From contig JAURZV010000105.1 in assembly GCA_030653175.1 (NCBI GenBank), forward strand, positions 1 to 64,000: a stretch of DNA of 64,000 nucleotides. The letters are read 5' to 3'. A program made the position numbers and the translations under genes. The notes beneath the pieces were generated by a model. It did no database searches, was not told the origin of the DNA, and saw nothing but the letters and a program-made list of their open reading frames with translations. This document shows, in pieces, positions 1 through 9,035 of this stretch (position 1 is the first letter of the stretch; every line of letters begins with the position of its first letter). This DNA is from Methylobacter sp. GTDB taxonomy: Bacteria; Pseudomonadota; Gammaproteobacteria; Methylococcales; Methylomonadaceae.

Positions 1-153
1 CGGATTTAAAAATCACAGCCACATAACATATTGATTTTAAAATAAATTAATTTTTTATTGCTTTTCGTTATAAAAAATAGTTTATATATATTTCAATGAC
101 TTAGTATTTTTAGTGAGGCATAATCCGACAGCCTCCTAGAAAAATCATTTGAT

Positions 154-279
154 CCACGAAAAACACGAAAAGCACGAAAATTTTCAAAGAGATACCAAGT
201 TGTGAATCGTCACCCAAGGGGTGAATGACTGTGTAATACAACATGCTGATTTCTTTCGTGTCTTTCGTGCTTTTCGTGG
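154..279. repeat. Inverted CACGAAAA-type repeat
   Basis: The left arm (154-183) repeats CACGAAAA-like units and the right arm (about 253-279) is its reverse complement (TTTCGTG units ending TTTTCGTGG). The same word family recurs at 18509-18572, near 491-515 and near 43055-43075. No coding potential is seen. It is an interspersed intergenic repeat able to form a long hairpin; its function is unknown. Confidence 0.7.
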
Positions 280-328
280 ACTACCAAGCGGGATGGGGTT
301 TGTAACCCCGTCCCTGACGTTTCTGCGA

Positions 329-362
329 TGTCTGAGTTAAGCGACTATGCTTAACTCAGACA
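329..362. repeat. Perfect 14-bp stem hairpin
   Basis: Positions 329-342 (TGTCTGAGTTAAGC) are the exact reverse complement of 349-362, with a 6-base loop. No T-run follows on either strand, so it is more like a REP palindrome than an intrinsic terminator. It lies about 210 bp downstream of the terD stop. Confidence 0.7.
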
Positions 363-389
363 TAACACGAAGTTTTTACTTTGGTTTTT

Positions 390-452
390 CTCGACAATCG
401 CTCCTTGCATTGTTCTACCTCCTGCATAACCCACAGGGATGTGGGGAATGCA
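390..452 (-). repeat. Copy of the GCAGGAGGTAGAGC repeat family
   Basis: Read on the minus strand this stretch contains TGCAGGAGGTAGAACAATG followed by AGGAGCGATTGTCGAG, a variant of the repeat also found at 5110-5157 (inside a gene), 23886-23958 and 31992-32042 (inside hsdM). A CCCACATCCCTG-type segment adjoins it and is also present near 63140. Confidence 0.65.
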
Positions 453-574
453 GATTTTGCATGGAGCAAAATATCTGCCCGTGCAGTCGTTCGTGTTCTT
501 CGTGCCTTCGTGGTGATATATCTTAAATTGATTTCTATGAGGGTTTTAAACGACAGCCCTTCCATAAGCTGTAA

Positions 575-1150
575 TTAAACATTAACCCCAAAAGAAGCGG
601 CCAATGGTCCAAGCCCACCGGCAAAACCTTGGCCGACGGCTTTAAACTTCCAATCTGTGCCGACGCGGTAGATTTCGCCGAAAACCATGGCCGTCTCAAT
701 TGAGGCGTCTTCGCTCAAATCGTAACGGGCAATTTCTGCGCCGCCGTCTTGGTTGGTAATACGAATATAAGCATGGTTGACTTGACCGAAATTCTGTTTA
801 CGCGCTTCGGCCTCATGAATGGTTACGGCAAACACGATTTTGTCCAGGTCTCCGGGTACCTTGGATAATTCAACCTTGACGGTTTCATCATCGCCGTCGC
901 CTGCGCCGGTGGTATTATCGCCCATGTGCTGAACCGCGCCATCGCCGACCACTTTATTATTGTAAAAACAAAAATCGCTGTCTGAGCGGACTTTACCGTC
1001 CATTTTAACCAGAAAGGCACTGGCATCTAAATCAAACGCTGCGCCATCGGTTGCACGGGCGTCCCAGCCTAGTCCCACTGCGATTTTATTCAGTCCCGGG
1101 GATTCTTTGCTGAGATTAACGTTACCGCCTTTCGTAAGTGATACTGCCAT
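575..1150 (-). CDS. terD: TerD-family stress/tellurium resistance protein
   Basis: A 191-residue protein of the TerD/TerE/CABP family, close to the usual family length. The N-terminus [15 protein letters not shown] and the acidic DLDASAFLV segment are typical of this calcium-binding fold, and the acidic run near residues 78-88 fits the metal sites. Family members are cytoplasmic and linked to tellurite, phage and general stress responses; the exact role is not settled. The start is supported by AGGAGAG six bases upstream. No other ter gene is visible, so it stands alone here. TerD and TerE are hard to separate by eye, so the symbol is approximate. Confidence 0.85.
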   Translation of the reverse strand: MAVSLTKGGNVNLSKESPGLNKIAVGLGWDARATDGAAFDLDASAFLVKMDGKVRSDSDFCFYNNKVVGDGAVQHMGDNTTGAGDGDDETVKVELSKVPGDLDKIVFAVTIHEAEARKQNFGQVNHAYIRITNQDGGAEIARYDLSEDASIETAMVFGEIYRVGTDWKFKAVGQGFAGGLGPLAASFGVNV

Positions 1151-1610
1151 GATTCTCTCCTGATTGTTATTGAAGTTTATAGTGGATTATCATCGTTAAA
1201 GCCGCACAGCGACTAATGGAAGTTTTTTTATGACCCGCTGGAATTAATCCCGTATTGACGCGTAAAGCAGCCAATCCGCCCTGAGTACCCCTGAAATTCG
1301 GCTTTAAACTCCCATAATATGTCGACAGATGCCGGTCGCCATGATAACCGCTAATAAACGGCTTGCATAGTAAGCCATGTACTCCATGGAAGCGTATTTA
1401 CTCCATGTGCGTTCGGCTTGATGGGGCAAGAGGTACGAACCCACGAATAAGGAGAGGTAAAGCATGGAGCATGCCTGGCGGCGTGCCGAGAGTGTATTCC
1501 GATTTAAGAGGGGAGCGAATATGCCTTGGATCCCGGCGAATGGCGTAAACGGGCTATAGTTTCGCCCGCCGGGACAGATTGCAAATAATGTGTTTTATGT
1601 ACCGTTTCCC
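1151..1610. other. Intergenic stretch, no gene recognised
   Basis: No convincing coding frame is seen between the terD start and the nasA 3' end. It holds two nearby ACTCCATG words (about 1379-1413) and a CCCGGCG/CGCCGGG pair at about 1531-1573. An open frame at 1363-1548 has no recognisable domain and no clear ribosome site, so it is not called. Confidence 0.4.
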
Positions 1611-2393
1611 TCACAACAACGCCTTGATCTCCGGCACACAGGAGCCGCAGTTGGTTCCGGCTTTAAGGCAACGACCGACTTCCTGATGGGTTTTGAGACC
1701 TTTTTCTTTGATAGCGGCTTGGATGGTTTTTTCCCCGACATTAAAGCAGGCGCAAACGATAGTGCCGACATCGGCGACGCCTACGGGCGGCCTGCCGGTC
1801 AATAACGCCATGCGTTCCGCTTTTTCCAACTGTGTTTTTGCAAACAAACCGGTCAACCAGTTACGCTCAGGAAGCGCAGACTCGGTGGCGATAGAAACTA
1901 TGCTTTCAAGCTGATTATTCACAATGCGCGCGGCCCGGTAATTACCTCGACCGGAATCTTGATATTCCTGCCACTGGGGAGTTCCGCCATCGCTGTCGCA
2001 AAGGTTCTTTTGCGCCCATTCCCGCCAGTTTTCAGGCAACGTTATCCCGGCCAGTTCATAACGATAATACTGTTCGCCTTTGATTTTTACCCAATAATCC
2101 GGCGCAATCATGTTTAATTCGCGGCGGGACAGAATAAAACCTTGCCAGGCGGGTTGATAAGCCTTGATGCGCACCGGCGTATGCTTACTTTCCGGTTGGT
2201 TGGAAATCGGGTCGACCACGGCATTGACTAACGCGCCCATCCGTCCGCGATTGGCGTATTGTTCGGTCCAGTGCATAGGAACAAAAACGCTGCCAGGAAG
2301 TTGGCTGTCGGTGATTTGCACCCGCGCGATCATTGATCCCCAACGGCTCTCAATGATCGCCAGATTCGGTATATCCGCAGACTGCTGTGGGCG
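1611..2393 (-). pseudogene. nasA: Assimilatory nitrate reductase, C-terminal part (split gene)
   Basis: This is the 3' part of nasA, in the same reading frame as the upstream part at 2394-4337 and separated from it only by one TAG codon. It encodes the end of the molybdopterin-dinucleotide-binding domain (VFVPMHWTEQ and QPESKHTPV are typical) and a C-terminal BFD-like [2Fe-2S] domain, with cysteines in CACFNVGEK and CLKAGTNCGSC. The first internal ATG (2333) has no good ribosome-binding site, so independent translation is doubtful. In the intact family this tail receives electrons from the FAD partner. The stop lies inside an inserted palindromic repeat. A functional enzyme would need stop readthrough or complementation by the two halves. 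Confidence 0.8.
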
Positions 2394-2439
2394 CTAATTC
2401 ATTCGCGCGCCGGTTGCGCTAATTATTTCGCGCCCACAG
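2385..2439. repeat. Palindromic GTGGGCGCGAATT element inside nasA
   Basis: A 55-bp imperfect palindrome beginning CTGTGGGCGC and ending GCGCCCACAG sits inside the nasA reading frame. Related copies lie at 5881-5938 and 46826-46884, both intergenic. Nitrate reductase homology resumes on both sides, so the element looks inserted. Its minus-strand reading supplies the TAG stop at 2394-2396. The copy at 5881 has G where this one has T, which would read TCG (Ser) instead of TAG. Confidence 0.85.
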
Positions 2440-4337
2440 AGAGGCTCATCGCATTCTTTTAGACTTAAGTAATGGGCATCGTCAGGATGCACCTCCACGA
2501 AAGGTTCGGTTTTGTGCTGATTCAACTTCGCAGCAATAGCCGTGCGGGTCATGGTATGCCACTGGTCGCGCAAACGGCCGGTATTTAAAATCAGCGGATA
2601 ATCCTGATCCGGCAGATTGACCGGTTGGCGCGGCGTAATCGCAATAAACCTGGCTTTACCCGATTCGGTAAAAAACCGCCCGTCCTCAAACAACCTGGCC
2701 CTGCCTTGCGGATAAGCCTGATTAACCGGCCATTGAATCGGCTGTAAATGATCGTACTCATGCCGGGTAATGTCCGCAAACGCCGATATGTCGAAATCGC
2801 GCAGGCCGTTATTTTCAAAACCGGACAGCTGGGCATGTTCACGAAAAATCTCCACCGGGCTTTGATAATGGAATGCCTGCTCAAAGCCCATGCGTCGCGC
2901 CACTTGGGTGATAATCCACCAATCGGGTTTTGCGCTGTCCGCCGGTTTAAATAACGCCCGTTGCCGTGAAATTCGCCGCTCGGAATTGGTTACCGTGCCG
3001 TCTTTTTCGCTCCAGCCTTGCGCGGGTAACAGCACATGCGCCAAAGCGGTGGTATCGGTGTCGGCGATGCAATCGGATACCACCACAAACTCGCAGCCCT
3101 GCAAGGCTTGTTTGACTTTGTCGGCATTGGGCAGACTGACCGCGGGGTTGGTACCCATAATCCACACGGCTTTGACTTTACCGTCGTAAATGGCATCGAA
3201 TAATTCCACGGCGGGATAACCCGGCTTTTTGGCAATGTTTGAGGTATTCCAAAACCGCGCGACCCGCTCTATATCGTCGGTGCTGGAAAAATCCATGTGC
3301 GCGGCCAGCTGATGCGACAAGCCCCCGACTTCACGCCCGCCCATCGCATTGGGTTGTCCGGTTAGTGAAAACGGCCCCATCCCCGGCTTGCCTATGCTGC
3401 CGGTAGCCAAATGGCAGTTGATAATGGCATTGACCTTGTCGGTGCCGGATGACGATTGATTGATTCCCTGGCTATACAAACTCATGACTTTTTTATGTCC
3501 GGCAAACCATGCATAAAAACGGTGCAGGTCGTCTTTATTTAACCGGCAAGTCTTTGCAACCCGTTCAATATCGATACCGGCAGTATTCAGGGCTTCAACG
3601 AAGCCTTCGGTATGCGCTTCAATATAAGCAAAATCCAGCGCGTTTTGCTCACGCAAAAAATGCAGCAAGCCATTAAACAAGGCAGCGTCACTGCCGCTCG
3701 CCAGCGGTAAATGCAAATCGGCGATGTCGCAACTGGCGGTACGGCGCGGGTCGATCACCACGATTTTTAACGCCGGATTGGCTTCCTTTGCCGCACGTAT
3801 CCGCTGAAAACTGACCGGATGACACCACGCGGTATTCGAGCCGATCAACACTATCATCTCGGCCTGTTCAAAATCCTCATAACAACCCGGCACGGTATCC
3901 GAGCCGAATGCGCGTTTATGTCCGGCGACCGAAGATGACATGCACAAGCGGCTATTGGTATCCATATTACCGCTGCCGATAAAGCCTTTCATCAGCTTGT
4001 TGGCGACATAATAATCTTCGGTCAACAATTGCCCGGAACCGTAAATCGCCACCGCATCCGCGCCGTATTTTTCGATAGTGCTGAGAAAGGAATCCGCAAC
4101 CAGATCCAGCGCTTCCGTCCAGCTGGTTTCACGCCCGTACACTTTGGGCTGCAACAGCCTGCCTTTGAGTTCGATGGTTTCGCCGAGCGCCGAACCTTTG
4201 GAGCAAAGCCGCCCGAAATTAGCCGGATGCGAAGTGTCGCCACTGATTTTAAGACGATGATGCGCTTCATCGACCTTCGCGCTGATTCCGCAGCCTACGC
4301 CGCAGTAGGGACAAGTGGTTTGTATGGTTTTATTCAT
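2394..4337 (-). pseudogene. nasA: Assimilatory nitrate reductase large subunit, N-terminal part
   Basis: Molybdopterin oxidoreductase of the assimilatory nitrate reductase class (nitrate to nitrite, cytoplasmic). The N-terminal [4Fe-4S] domain has Cys9, Cys12, Cys16 and Cys45; the likely molybdenum ligand is Cys132 in RLCMSSS. The catalytic domains are complete, but the reading frame ends after 647 residues at a TAG carried by the palindromic repeat at 2385-2439. The missing end of the dinucleotide-binding domain and the [2Fe-2S] tail follow in the same frame (1611-2393). Downstream is an FAD/NAD(P)H partner. The last 13 or so residues come from the repeat and are not native. It could be a true disruption or an assembly/base-call problem. 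Confidence 0.88.
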
Positions 4338-4355
4338 TAAAAATCTCGTAACTGC

Positions 4356-4544
4356 TCAGCGTCATCAAATACAATGGAACGCAGATGACGCAGATGGATA
4401 TGATGAACACAGATACTTCAGAAAAATCTTACACATCATAATTATCAGCGTCATCAAATACAATGGAACGCAGATGACGCAGATGGATATGACGAACACA
4501 GATACTTCAGAAAAATCTTACACATCATAATTATCAGCGTCATC
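4356..4544. repeat. 89-bp tandem duplication
   Basis: A unit of 89 bp starting TCAGCGTCATCAAATACAAT occurs at 4356-4444 and again at 4445-4533, with a partial third start (TCAGCGTCATC) at 4534. The copies differ by few bases. The unit carries the GGAACGCAGATGACGCAGAT word also found at about 21913-21932. It fills the gap between nasA and the FAD oxidoreductase gene and may separate their transcription. Confidence 0.85.
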
Positions 4545-4560
4545 TGCGTTCTATTTTTGG

Positions 4561-5844
4561 CTACTGAGTAGTAACAAAATCTCTCGCATAAGCTTTACCA
4601 AAAATCAGTACGTCTCTTATGCCGGAAATATTATCTTCCTTCTCCAGCAATTCCTGATACCAGCCGCCATCGACCGTATCACCGTACAGCACCGCGCCGA
4701 TCAGCTTGTTGGCTTTAACGACCAGTTTCTTATATATGCCTAAAGCGGGATCGGTAAAATGGATGGTTTCACAGTTTACATCGCCTTGAAAATCGCCGAT
4801 CGAAAACAGGTTGATGCCCGTTACTTTAAGCTTGGTCGCAGTCGGCAGGGTGATATATTCCGCCGCACCATGCGCACTGAGATGATTGGCGCAGACTTTG
4901 GCCTGCTCAAACAGCGGAGCAACCAGGCCGAAGGTAGCGCCGCGATGCTGGATACATTCTCCGACCGCGTAAATGCTGGGATCGTAACTTTGCAGCGTAT
5001 CGTTAACGACAATGCCGCGTTCGCAATAAATACCCGCTTCCTGAGCCAGCGTCATGTTGGGACGAACGCCGATTGCCATAATAAACAGATCGCATTCGAG
5101 TTGGCTGCCGTCTCCGGCAACTGCTCCATGCGTTGCTCTACCTCCTGCATCCATGCAGTCGTCGAAACTTACCGCCGTGATATGGCCCTGTTCATCGCCC
5201 GACAATTGCTTGAGTTTGGCGGCCATTTTAAATTTCAGGCCGCGTTGCTCCAGTTCCGTTTGCAGCATTTTTGCTGCGGGCCTGTCCATTTGCCGGTTCA
5301 GCAATACTTCATGGTTATGAATCACCGTGACATCCATGCCTCTTGAAACCAGACCGTTTGCGGCTTCCAGACCTAACAGCCCGCCGCCCAAAACCACGGC
5401 CTTGTTATAGCTACGGCTGTAAGCCAGCATTTTGTTGACATCGACTATGTCCCGAAAGCTGATCACACCATCCAGATCATTGCCGGAAATCGGCGGTATA
5501 ACGGCTTTGGAACCGGTAGCGATTAACAGCCGGTCATATCCGGCAACCGTGCCGTCCAGCGCATAGACTTTTTTGTTTTTCCGGTCTATCCGCGCCACGG
5601 CTTTATCTTCACCCGCATGCAGGGTTATGCCGTTGTCGATGTACCATTGGCGGTTATTGATCACAATATCCTCAATGGTTTTTTCGCCGCACAGCACCGA
5701 GGACAGCATGATGCGGTTGTAGTTGCCGTAAGGCTCGGCGCCGAACACGGTAATGTCGTATTTATCCGGCGCGGCGGTTAGCAGTTCCTCTACGGTACGC
5801 ATACCCGCCATGCCGTTGCCGATGACGACCAAGCGTTGTTTCAT
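4561..5844 (-). CDS. FAD-dependent NAD(P)H oxidoreductase, nitrate/nitrite reductase partner
   Basis: About 427 residues of the pyridine nucleotide-disulfide oxidoreductase family, resembling the N-terminal half of NirB and the small NADH/FAD subunit of Nas nitrate reductases. Visible motifs are the FAD-binding VVIGNGMAGMRTVEELL at the N-terminus, ATGSKA, the NAD-binding VVLGGGLLGLEAANGL, and IYAVGEC near the second FAD contact. It would feed electrons to NasA, whose gene is downstream on the same strand. The start is placed at 5844, not the longer open frame to 5967: AAGGAAC precedes this ATG and the extra residues would be translated from a palindromic repeat. A 48-bp repeat at 5110-5157 inserts 16 residues (CMDAGGRATHGAVAGD) in frame before SQLECDLF. 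Confidence 0.85.
   Translation of the reverse strand: MKQRLVVIGNGMAGMRTVEELLTAAPDKYDITVFGAEPYGNYNRIMLSSVLCGEKTIEDIVINNRQWYIDNGITLHAGEDKAVARIDRKNKKVYALDGTVAGYDRLLIATGSKAVIPPISGNDLDGVISFRDIVDVNKMLAYSRSYNKAVVLGGGLLGLEAANGLVSRGMDVTVIHNHEVLLNRQMDRPAAKMLQTELEQRGLKFKMAAKLKQLSGDEQGHITAVSFDDCMDAGGRATHGAVAGDGSQLECDLFIMAIGVRPNMTLAQEAGIYCERGIVVNDTLQSYDPSIYAVGECIQHRGATFGLVAPLFEQAKVCANHLSAHGAAEYITLPTATKLKVTGINLFSIGDFQGDVNCETIHFTDPALGIYKKLVVKANKLIGAVLYGDTVDGGWYQELLEKEDNISGIRDVLIFGKAYARDFVTTQ
5110..5157 (-). repeat. 48-bp repeat inserted in frame in a coding gene
   Basis: Minus-strand reading begins TGCATGGATGCAGGAGGTAG and ends AGCAGTTGCCGGAGAC, exactly 16 codons, flanked by GAC on both sides. It interrupts an otherwise normal oxidoreductase sequence between VSFDD and GSQLECDLF. 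Related copies are at 390-452, 23886-23958 and 31992-32042. Confidence 0.75.
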
Positions 5845-5880
5845 CTGGTGTTCCTTATAATTGAATGCCATTAAGCCAAG

Positions 5881-5938
5881 CTGTGGGCGCGAATTTATTC
5901 GCGCTATATTTATTGCGCGAATAAATTCGCGCCCACAG
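5881..5938. repeat. Palindromic GTGGGCGCGAATT element
   Basis: A 58-bp near-perfect palindrome, CTGTGGGCGCGAATTTATTC at the left and its complement at the right. It is the most symmetrical of the three copies seen here (others at 2385-2439 and 46826-46884). It lies just upstream of the FAD oxidoreductase start. Confidence 0.85.
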
Positions 5939-6081
5939 ACTGTTTGCAATTTAATAGCAAACTGCATGCCGCATACGGGCTTTAGTGCTTTTCCGAAGAT
6001 AAACCCTAAAAATAAAAAATTTATGCGCTAAAATGGTGCATAAATAATCTACTGGCGTTGTTAACCGGGCAATAATAGTGC

Positions 6082-6144
6082 AAGGCGAAAGACGAAAGGC
6101 TAAAGGTTTTCCTGTTTCGCCTTTAGCCTTTCGTCTTTCGCCTT
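6082..6144. repeat. Perfect 25-bp inverted repeat upstream of ntrB
   Basis: Positions 6082-6106 are exactly the reverse complement of 6120-6144, with a 13-base loop. The arms are built of CGAAAG/AAAGG words. It lies 75 bp upstream of the ntrB start. No T-run follows on the plus strand, so an intrinsic terminator is unlikely; it is either an interspersed repeat or a leader RNA structure. Confidence 0.85.
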
Positions 6145-6219
6145 TCTCCTGCCGTTGTCGGCCTGCAAATTGCTATGAAAACTATAACGCTCTTACTTTA
6201 AACGACTTTAAAGCAAACT

Positions 6220-7275
6220 ATGCATAAACGTATACTTGATCACCTTAACGCCGCAATTTTGTTGTTTGATCGCAATCTAACCCTCACTTACCTTAATTCT
6301 GCCGGAGAAATTCTGCTTGCCGACAGTTCGCGCCACTTGGTAGGCCTCGGCGCTCAGGAGTTATTCAAATCTTCCGATCCCGCCCTGCTGATGAATTTAC
6401 AGCAATGCTTAACCATGGCGGAGCCTCTGGTGGACCGTGAGCTTATTCTGGATCGTATGAGCCACAGCGTCACCATCAATTTTAGTGCAACGCCATTATT
6501 AAAAAATGAGCGTGTCAACGAGATTCTGGTCGAATTGCAACAAGTGGACAATCACCTGCGCATATCCAAGGAAGAGCAGTTATTAACCCAGCAGAACACC
6601 GCCAGATTACTGGTCAGAGGCTTGGCGCATGAAATCAAAAACCCCTTGGGCGGATTGCGCGGCGCGGCACAGTTACTGGACTTGGAGTTGCATGACCCGG
6701 AACTCAAGGAATATACCCGGATTATCATTGCCGAATCCGACCGCCTGCAGGGCTTGATGGATAAAATGCTGGGCCCCAACAAACTGCCCAATAAAAAAGC
6801 CATCAATATTCACGAAGTGCTGGAGCGAGTCAGGCAACTGGTTCAAGCCGAGTCCAGCCTCGCCGTTAAATCCGACTACGACCCCAGTATCCCTAACATA
6901 TTGGCGGATAAAGACCAGCTCATTCAGGCTATTTTAAATATCGCCAAAAATGCCGTTCAGGCGCTGAACGGCGAAGGCAACATTATCATCAAAACCCGAA
7001 TTCACCGGCAAGTGACCATTGGCCGCAAACGCTATAAATTGGCGGTGAAGTGCGACATCATCGATAACGGGCCGGGAATCGACGCCGACATGATGAATCA
7101 GATATTTTATCCGATGATTACCGGACGTGCAGACGGCACGGGACTGGGTTTGTCGATAGCTCAGGCACTGATCAATCAGCATAACGGCTTGATTGAATGC
7201 AGCAGCGAACCTGGAAACACGGTGTTTTCAATCTTCTTACCCATTATTGCGCTACAGGAGACCGGCAATGACTAA
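6220..7275 (+). CDS. ntrB: Nitrogen regulation sensor histidine kinase NtrB
   Basis: A 351-residue cytoplasmic PAS-HisKA-HATPase protein, the usual NtrB (GlnL) length. The PAS region occupies roughly residues 1-115, the H-box is GLAHEIKNPLGGLRGAAQLL with His137, and the ATP-binding part has the N-box (NIAKNAVQAL), DNGPGI and GTGLGLSIA. It phosphorylates and dephosphorylates NtrC under control of PII proteins according to nitrogen status. It overlaps ntrC by 8 bp, so the two are translationally coupled. The adjacent nas genes are likely NtrC targets, which is an inference. Confidence 0.95.
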   Translation: MHKRILDHLNAAILLFDRNLTLTYLNSAGEILLADSSRHLVGLGAQELFKSSDPALLMNLQQCLTMAEPLVDRELILDRMSHSVTINFSATPLLKNERVNEILVELQQVDNHLRISKEEQLLTQQNTARLLVRGLAHEIKNPLGGLRGAAQLLDLELHDPELKEYTRIIIAESDRLQGLMDKMLGPNKLPNKKAINIHEVLERVRQLVQAESSLAVKSDYDPSIPNILADKDQLIQAILNIAKNAVQALNGEGNIIIKTRIHRQVTIGRKRYKLAVKCDIIDNGPGIDADMMNQIFYPMITGRADGTGLGLSIAQALINQHNGLIECSSEPGNTVFSIFLPIIALQETGND

Positions 7276-8683
7276 GTCCGAAACTGTCTGGATCATCGAT
7301 GACGACAAATCCATACGCTGGGTCGTGGAAAAAGCCCTGCAAAAAGCGGACATCAACACCCGCAGTTTTTCCGGTGCGGCCGATTTGCTAAACGCATTGC
7401 AGAACGATTTACCCGACGCCCTGATTACCGATATTCGTATGCCCGGCATGGACGGGCTGGAACTTTTGAACAGGATTCAATTGAGCCACCCGAACCTGCC
7501 GGTTATTGTGATGACCGCTCATTCCGATCTGGAAAGCGCGGTCTCGGCATTCCACGGCGGCGCTTTTGAGTACCTGCCCAAGCCCTTCGATATTAAAGAA
7601 GTCGTCGATCTGGCTCATAGAGCCTGCATTCATAGCCGACAGCAGCAAATTGAGGGAACGGCTTCAGATGCCCACACGACCGATGAAACTACGCCGGAAA
7701 TTATCGGCGAAGCGCCGTCGATGCAGGAGGTATTCCGTGCTATAGGAAGACTGGCAAGGTCGCACATCACCGTGCTCATCAACGGCGAATCGGGTACCGG
7801 CAAGGAACTGGTCGCCAAGGCATTGCATCGTCACAGCCCCAGAGCCGCCAACCCGTTCATCGCCCTGAATATGGCCGCCATCCCCAAAGACCTGATGGAA
7901 TCGGAACTGTTCGGCCATGAAAAAGGCGCATTTACCGGCGCACAATCGCGCCGCGCCGGACGCTTTGAACAAGCCGATCGCGGCACCCTGTTTCTTGATG
8001 AAATCGGCGACATGCCCGCCGAACTGCAAACCCGTTTATTGCGAGTGCTGGCCGATGGAGAGTTCTATCCGGTCGGCTCGTACGCAGCCGTTAAAGTCGA
8101 CGTGCGCATTATTGCCGCCACTCACCAGAACCTTGAAACCCTGGTAGAGCAAGGCCGTTTTCGGGAAGATTTATTCCATCGTTTAAATGTCATCCGCATC
8201 CACATTCCGCCTCTGCGCGAGCGTAAACAGGACATACCTTTGCTGCTGCGTCACTTTTTAAATCAAGCGGCTGTCGAACTCAATACCGAAATTAAAATCT
8301 TAAAACCCGAAGCGGAAGCTTTTTTAAGCACATTGGACTGGCCGGGTAATGTAAGACAACTGGAGAACAGTTGTCGCTGGCTGACCGTGATGGCTTCCGG
8401 CCGGGAAATTCATCTGCACGACCTGCCGCCCGAGTTGCTTAACACAACGTCAGAAAAAAACGCTGCCGAAACCGGCTGGGAAGCATTGCTGAGGAACTGG
8501 ATAGACCAACAGCTGTTGCGTGGAAACGAGACCGAAATCGCCAAACAAATCATCCCCACTGTTGAAAGCATTTTAATAAAAGCGGCGTTAAACTTTACCC
8601 GCGGAAAACGCCACGAAGCCGCTATTTTATTAGGCTACGGCAGAAACACCCTGACCCGGAAAATTCAGGAGTTGGAGATATGA
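7268..8683 (+). CDS. ntrC: Nitrogen regulation response regulator NtrC
   Basis: A 471-residue sigma-54-dependent activator: receiver domain (phosphoacceptor Asp55 in [12 protein letters not shown]), AAA+ domain with Walker A GESGTGKE and the sigma-54-contacting GAFTGA loop, and a C-terminal Fis-type helix-turn-helix ([16 protein letters not shown]). The open frame extends upstream to 7193, but the ATG at 7268 gives the canonical N-terminus [15 protein letters not shown] and overlaps the ntrB end (ATGACTAA). It activates nitrogen-scavenging genes when phosphorylated by NtrB. Confidence 0.95.
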   Translation: MTKSETVWIIDDDKSIRWVVEKALQKADINTRSFSGAADLLNALQNDLPDALITDIRMPGMDGLELLNRIQLSHPNLPVIVMTAHSDLESAVSAFHGGAFEYLPKPFDIKEVVDLAHRACIHSRQQQIEGTASDAHTTDETTPEIIGEAPSMQEVFRAIGRLARSHITVLINGESGTGKELVAKALHRHSPRAANPFIALNMAAIPKDLMESELFGHEKGAFTGAQSRRAGRFEQADRGTLFLDEIGDMPAELQTRLLRVLADGEFYPVGSYAAVKVDVRIIAATHQNLETLVEQGRFREDLFHRLNVIRIHIPPLRERKQDIPLLLRHFLNQAAVELNTEIKILKPEAEAFLSTLDWPGNVRQLENSCRWLTVMASGREIHLHDLPPELLNTTSEKNAAETGWEALLRNWIDQQLLRGNETEIAKQIIPTVESILIKAALNFTRGKRHEAAILLGYGRNTLTRKIQELEI

Positions 8684-8816
8684 TTGTGCAAATGCGCCTG
8701 CTATGCGTGCGTTTAATTGACATTTCATAGAATGGTGAATAATCGCCAAAAATAACCTACAAAAATACTGCGACAATATGTCACATTCCATTGTCTACGT
8801 ATTTTTACTAATATAT

Positions 8817-8903
8817 ACGCAACTCTTGAGATGCAAACTTCCTCCTCGGAATTCAGAGTTTTATATCCTTCTCTAATGCGGTCTAATTGACCGCATTTTT
8901 TTT
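8817..8903 (+). ncRNA. Candidate small RNA with anti-Shine-Dalgarno loop, copy 1
   Basis: A putative transcript of about 85 nt with no coding frame. A first stem pairs AACTC (8821-8825) with GAGTT (8856-8860) and TGA with TCA. Inside it TTCC pairs with GGAA around a TCCTC loop, the complement of a Shine-Dalgarno GAGGA. An intrinsic terminator follows: AATGCGGTC/GACCGCATT with eight T (8875-8903). A TAATAT box (about 8809-8814) and TTCCAT 17 bases upstream could be the promoter. The paralogue at 15847-15933 keeps the body unchanged and has a compensated stem pair. Function and transcription are inferred. Confidence 0.6.
8875..8903 (+). terminator. Intrinsic terminator of small RNA copy 1
   Basis: A 9-bp stem AATGCGGTC (8875-8883) / GACCGCATT (8889-8897) with a TAATT loop runs into eight T residues. 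It would also stop readthrough from ntrC about 190 bp upstream. Confidence 0.85.
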
Positions 8904-9035
8904 GCCTGCAGAATTGGCGTGAGCACGACTGCATGGACAGATATTTCGGTGTCGTTTTAACAAAACAGCCTTTAAACCGGCACTCGGTTAAATCCGGTAT
9001 TCCTTCGATGTAGTTCGTCTTGCCCCCGACAATGA

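Larger units (their letters stand above)
8771..8909 (+). repeat. 139-bp direct repeat, left copy flanking the Wadjet-like operon
   Basis: This stretch aligns without gaps to 15801-15939 on the same strand. The first 27 bases, including the dyad GACAAT-12-ATTGTC (8772-8795), are identical. About 23 bases after that have diverged, then 61 bases are identical, and the terminator stem differs slightly. The 7.03 kb between equivalent points contains only the four-gene SMC operon and its flanks. Confidence 0.9.

Noticed and set aside
154-279. Possible iterons of a replication origin
   Set aside because: CACGAAAA words are inverted, not regular direct repeats, and the same element recurs at 18509-18572 next to unrelated genes.
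329-362. Terminator for terD
   Set aside because: The stem is strong, but there is no T-run on either side and it is over 200 bp from the terD stop.
4356-4544. Possible CRISPR array
   Set aside because: Only two full units of 89 bp with no separate spacers; it is a simple tandem duplication.
5845-5967. N-terminal extension of the FAD oxidoreductase
   Set aside because: The extra residues are translated from a palindromic repeat; the start at 5844 has a ribosome site and the canonical N-terminus.
8725-8934. Minus-strand 69-residue open frame
   Set aside because: It overlaps the small RNA repeat on the opposite strand and has no family match or ribosome site.
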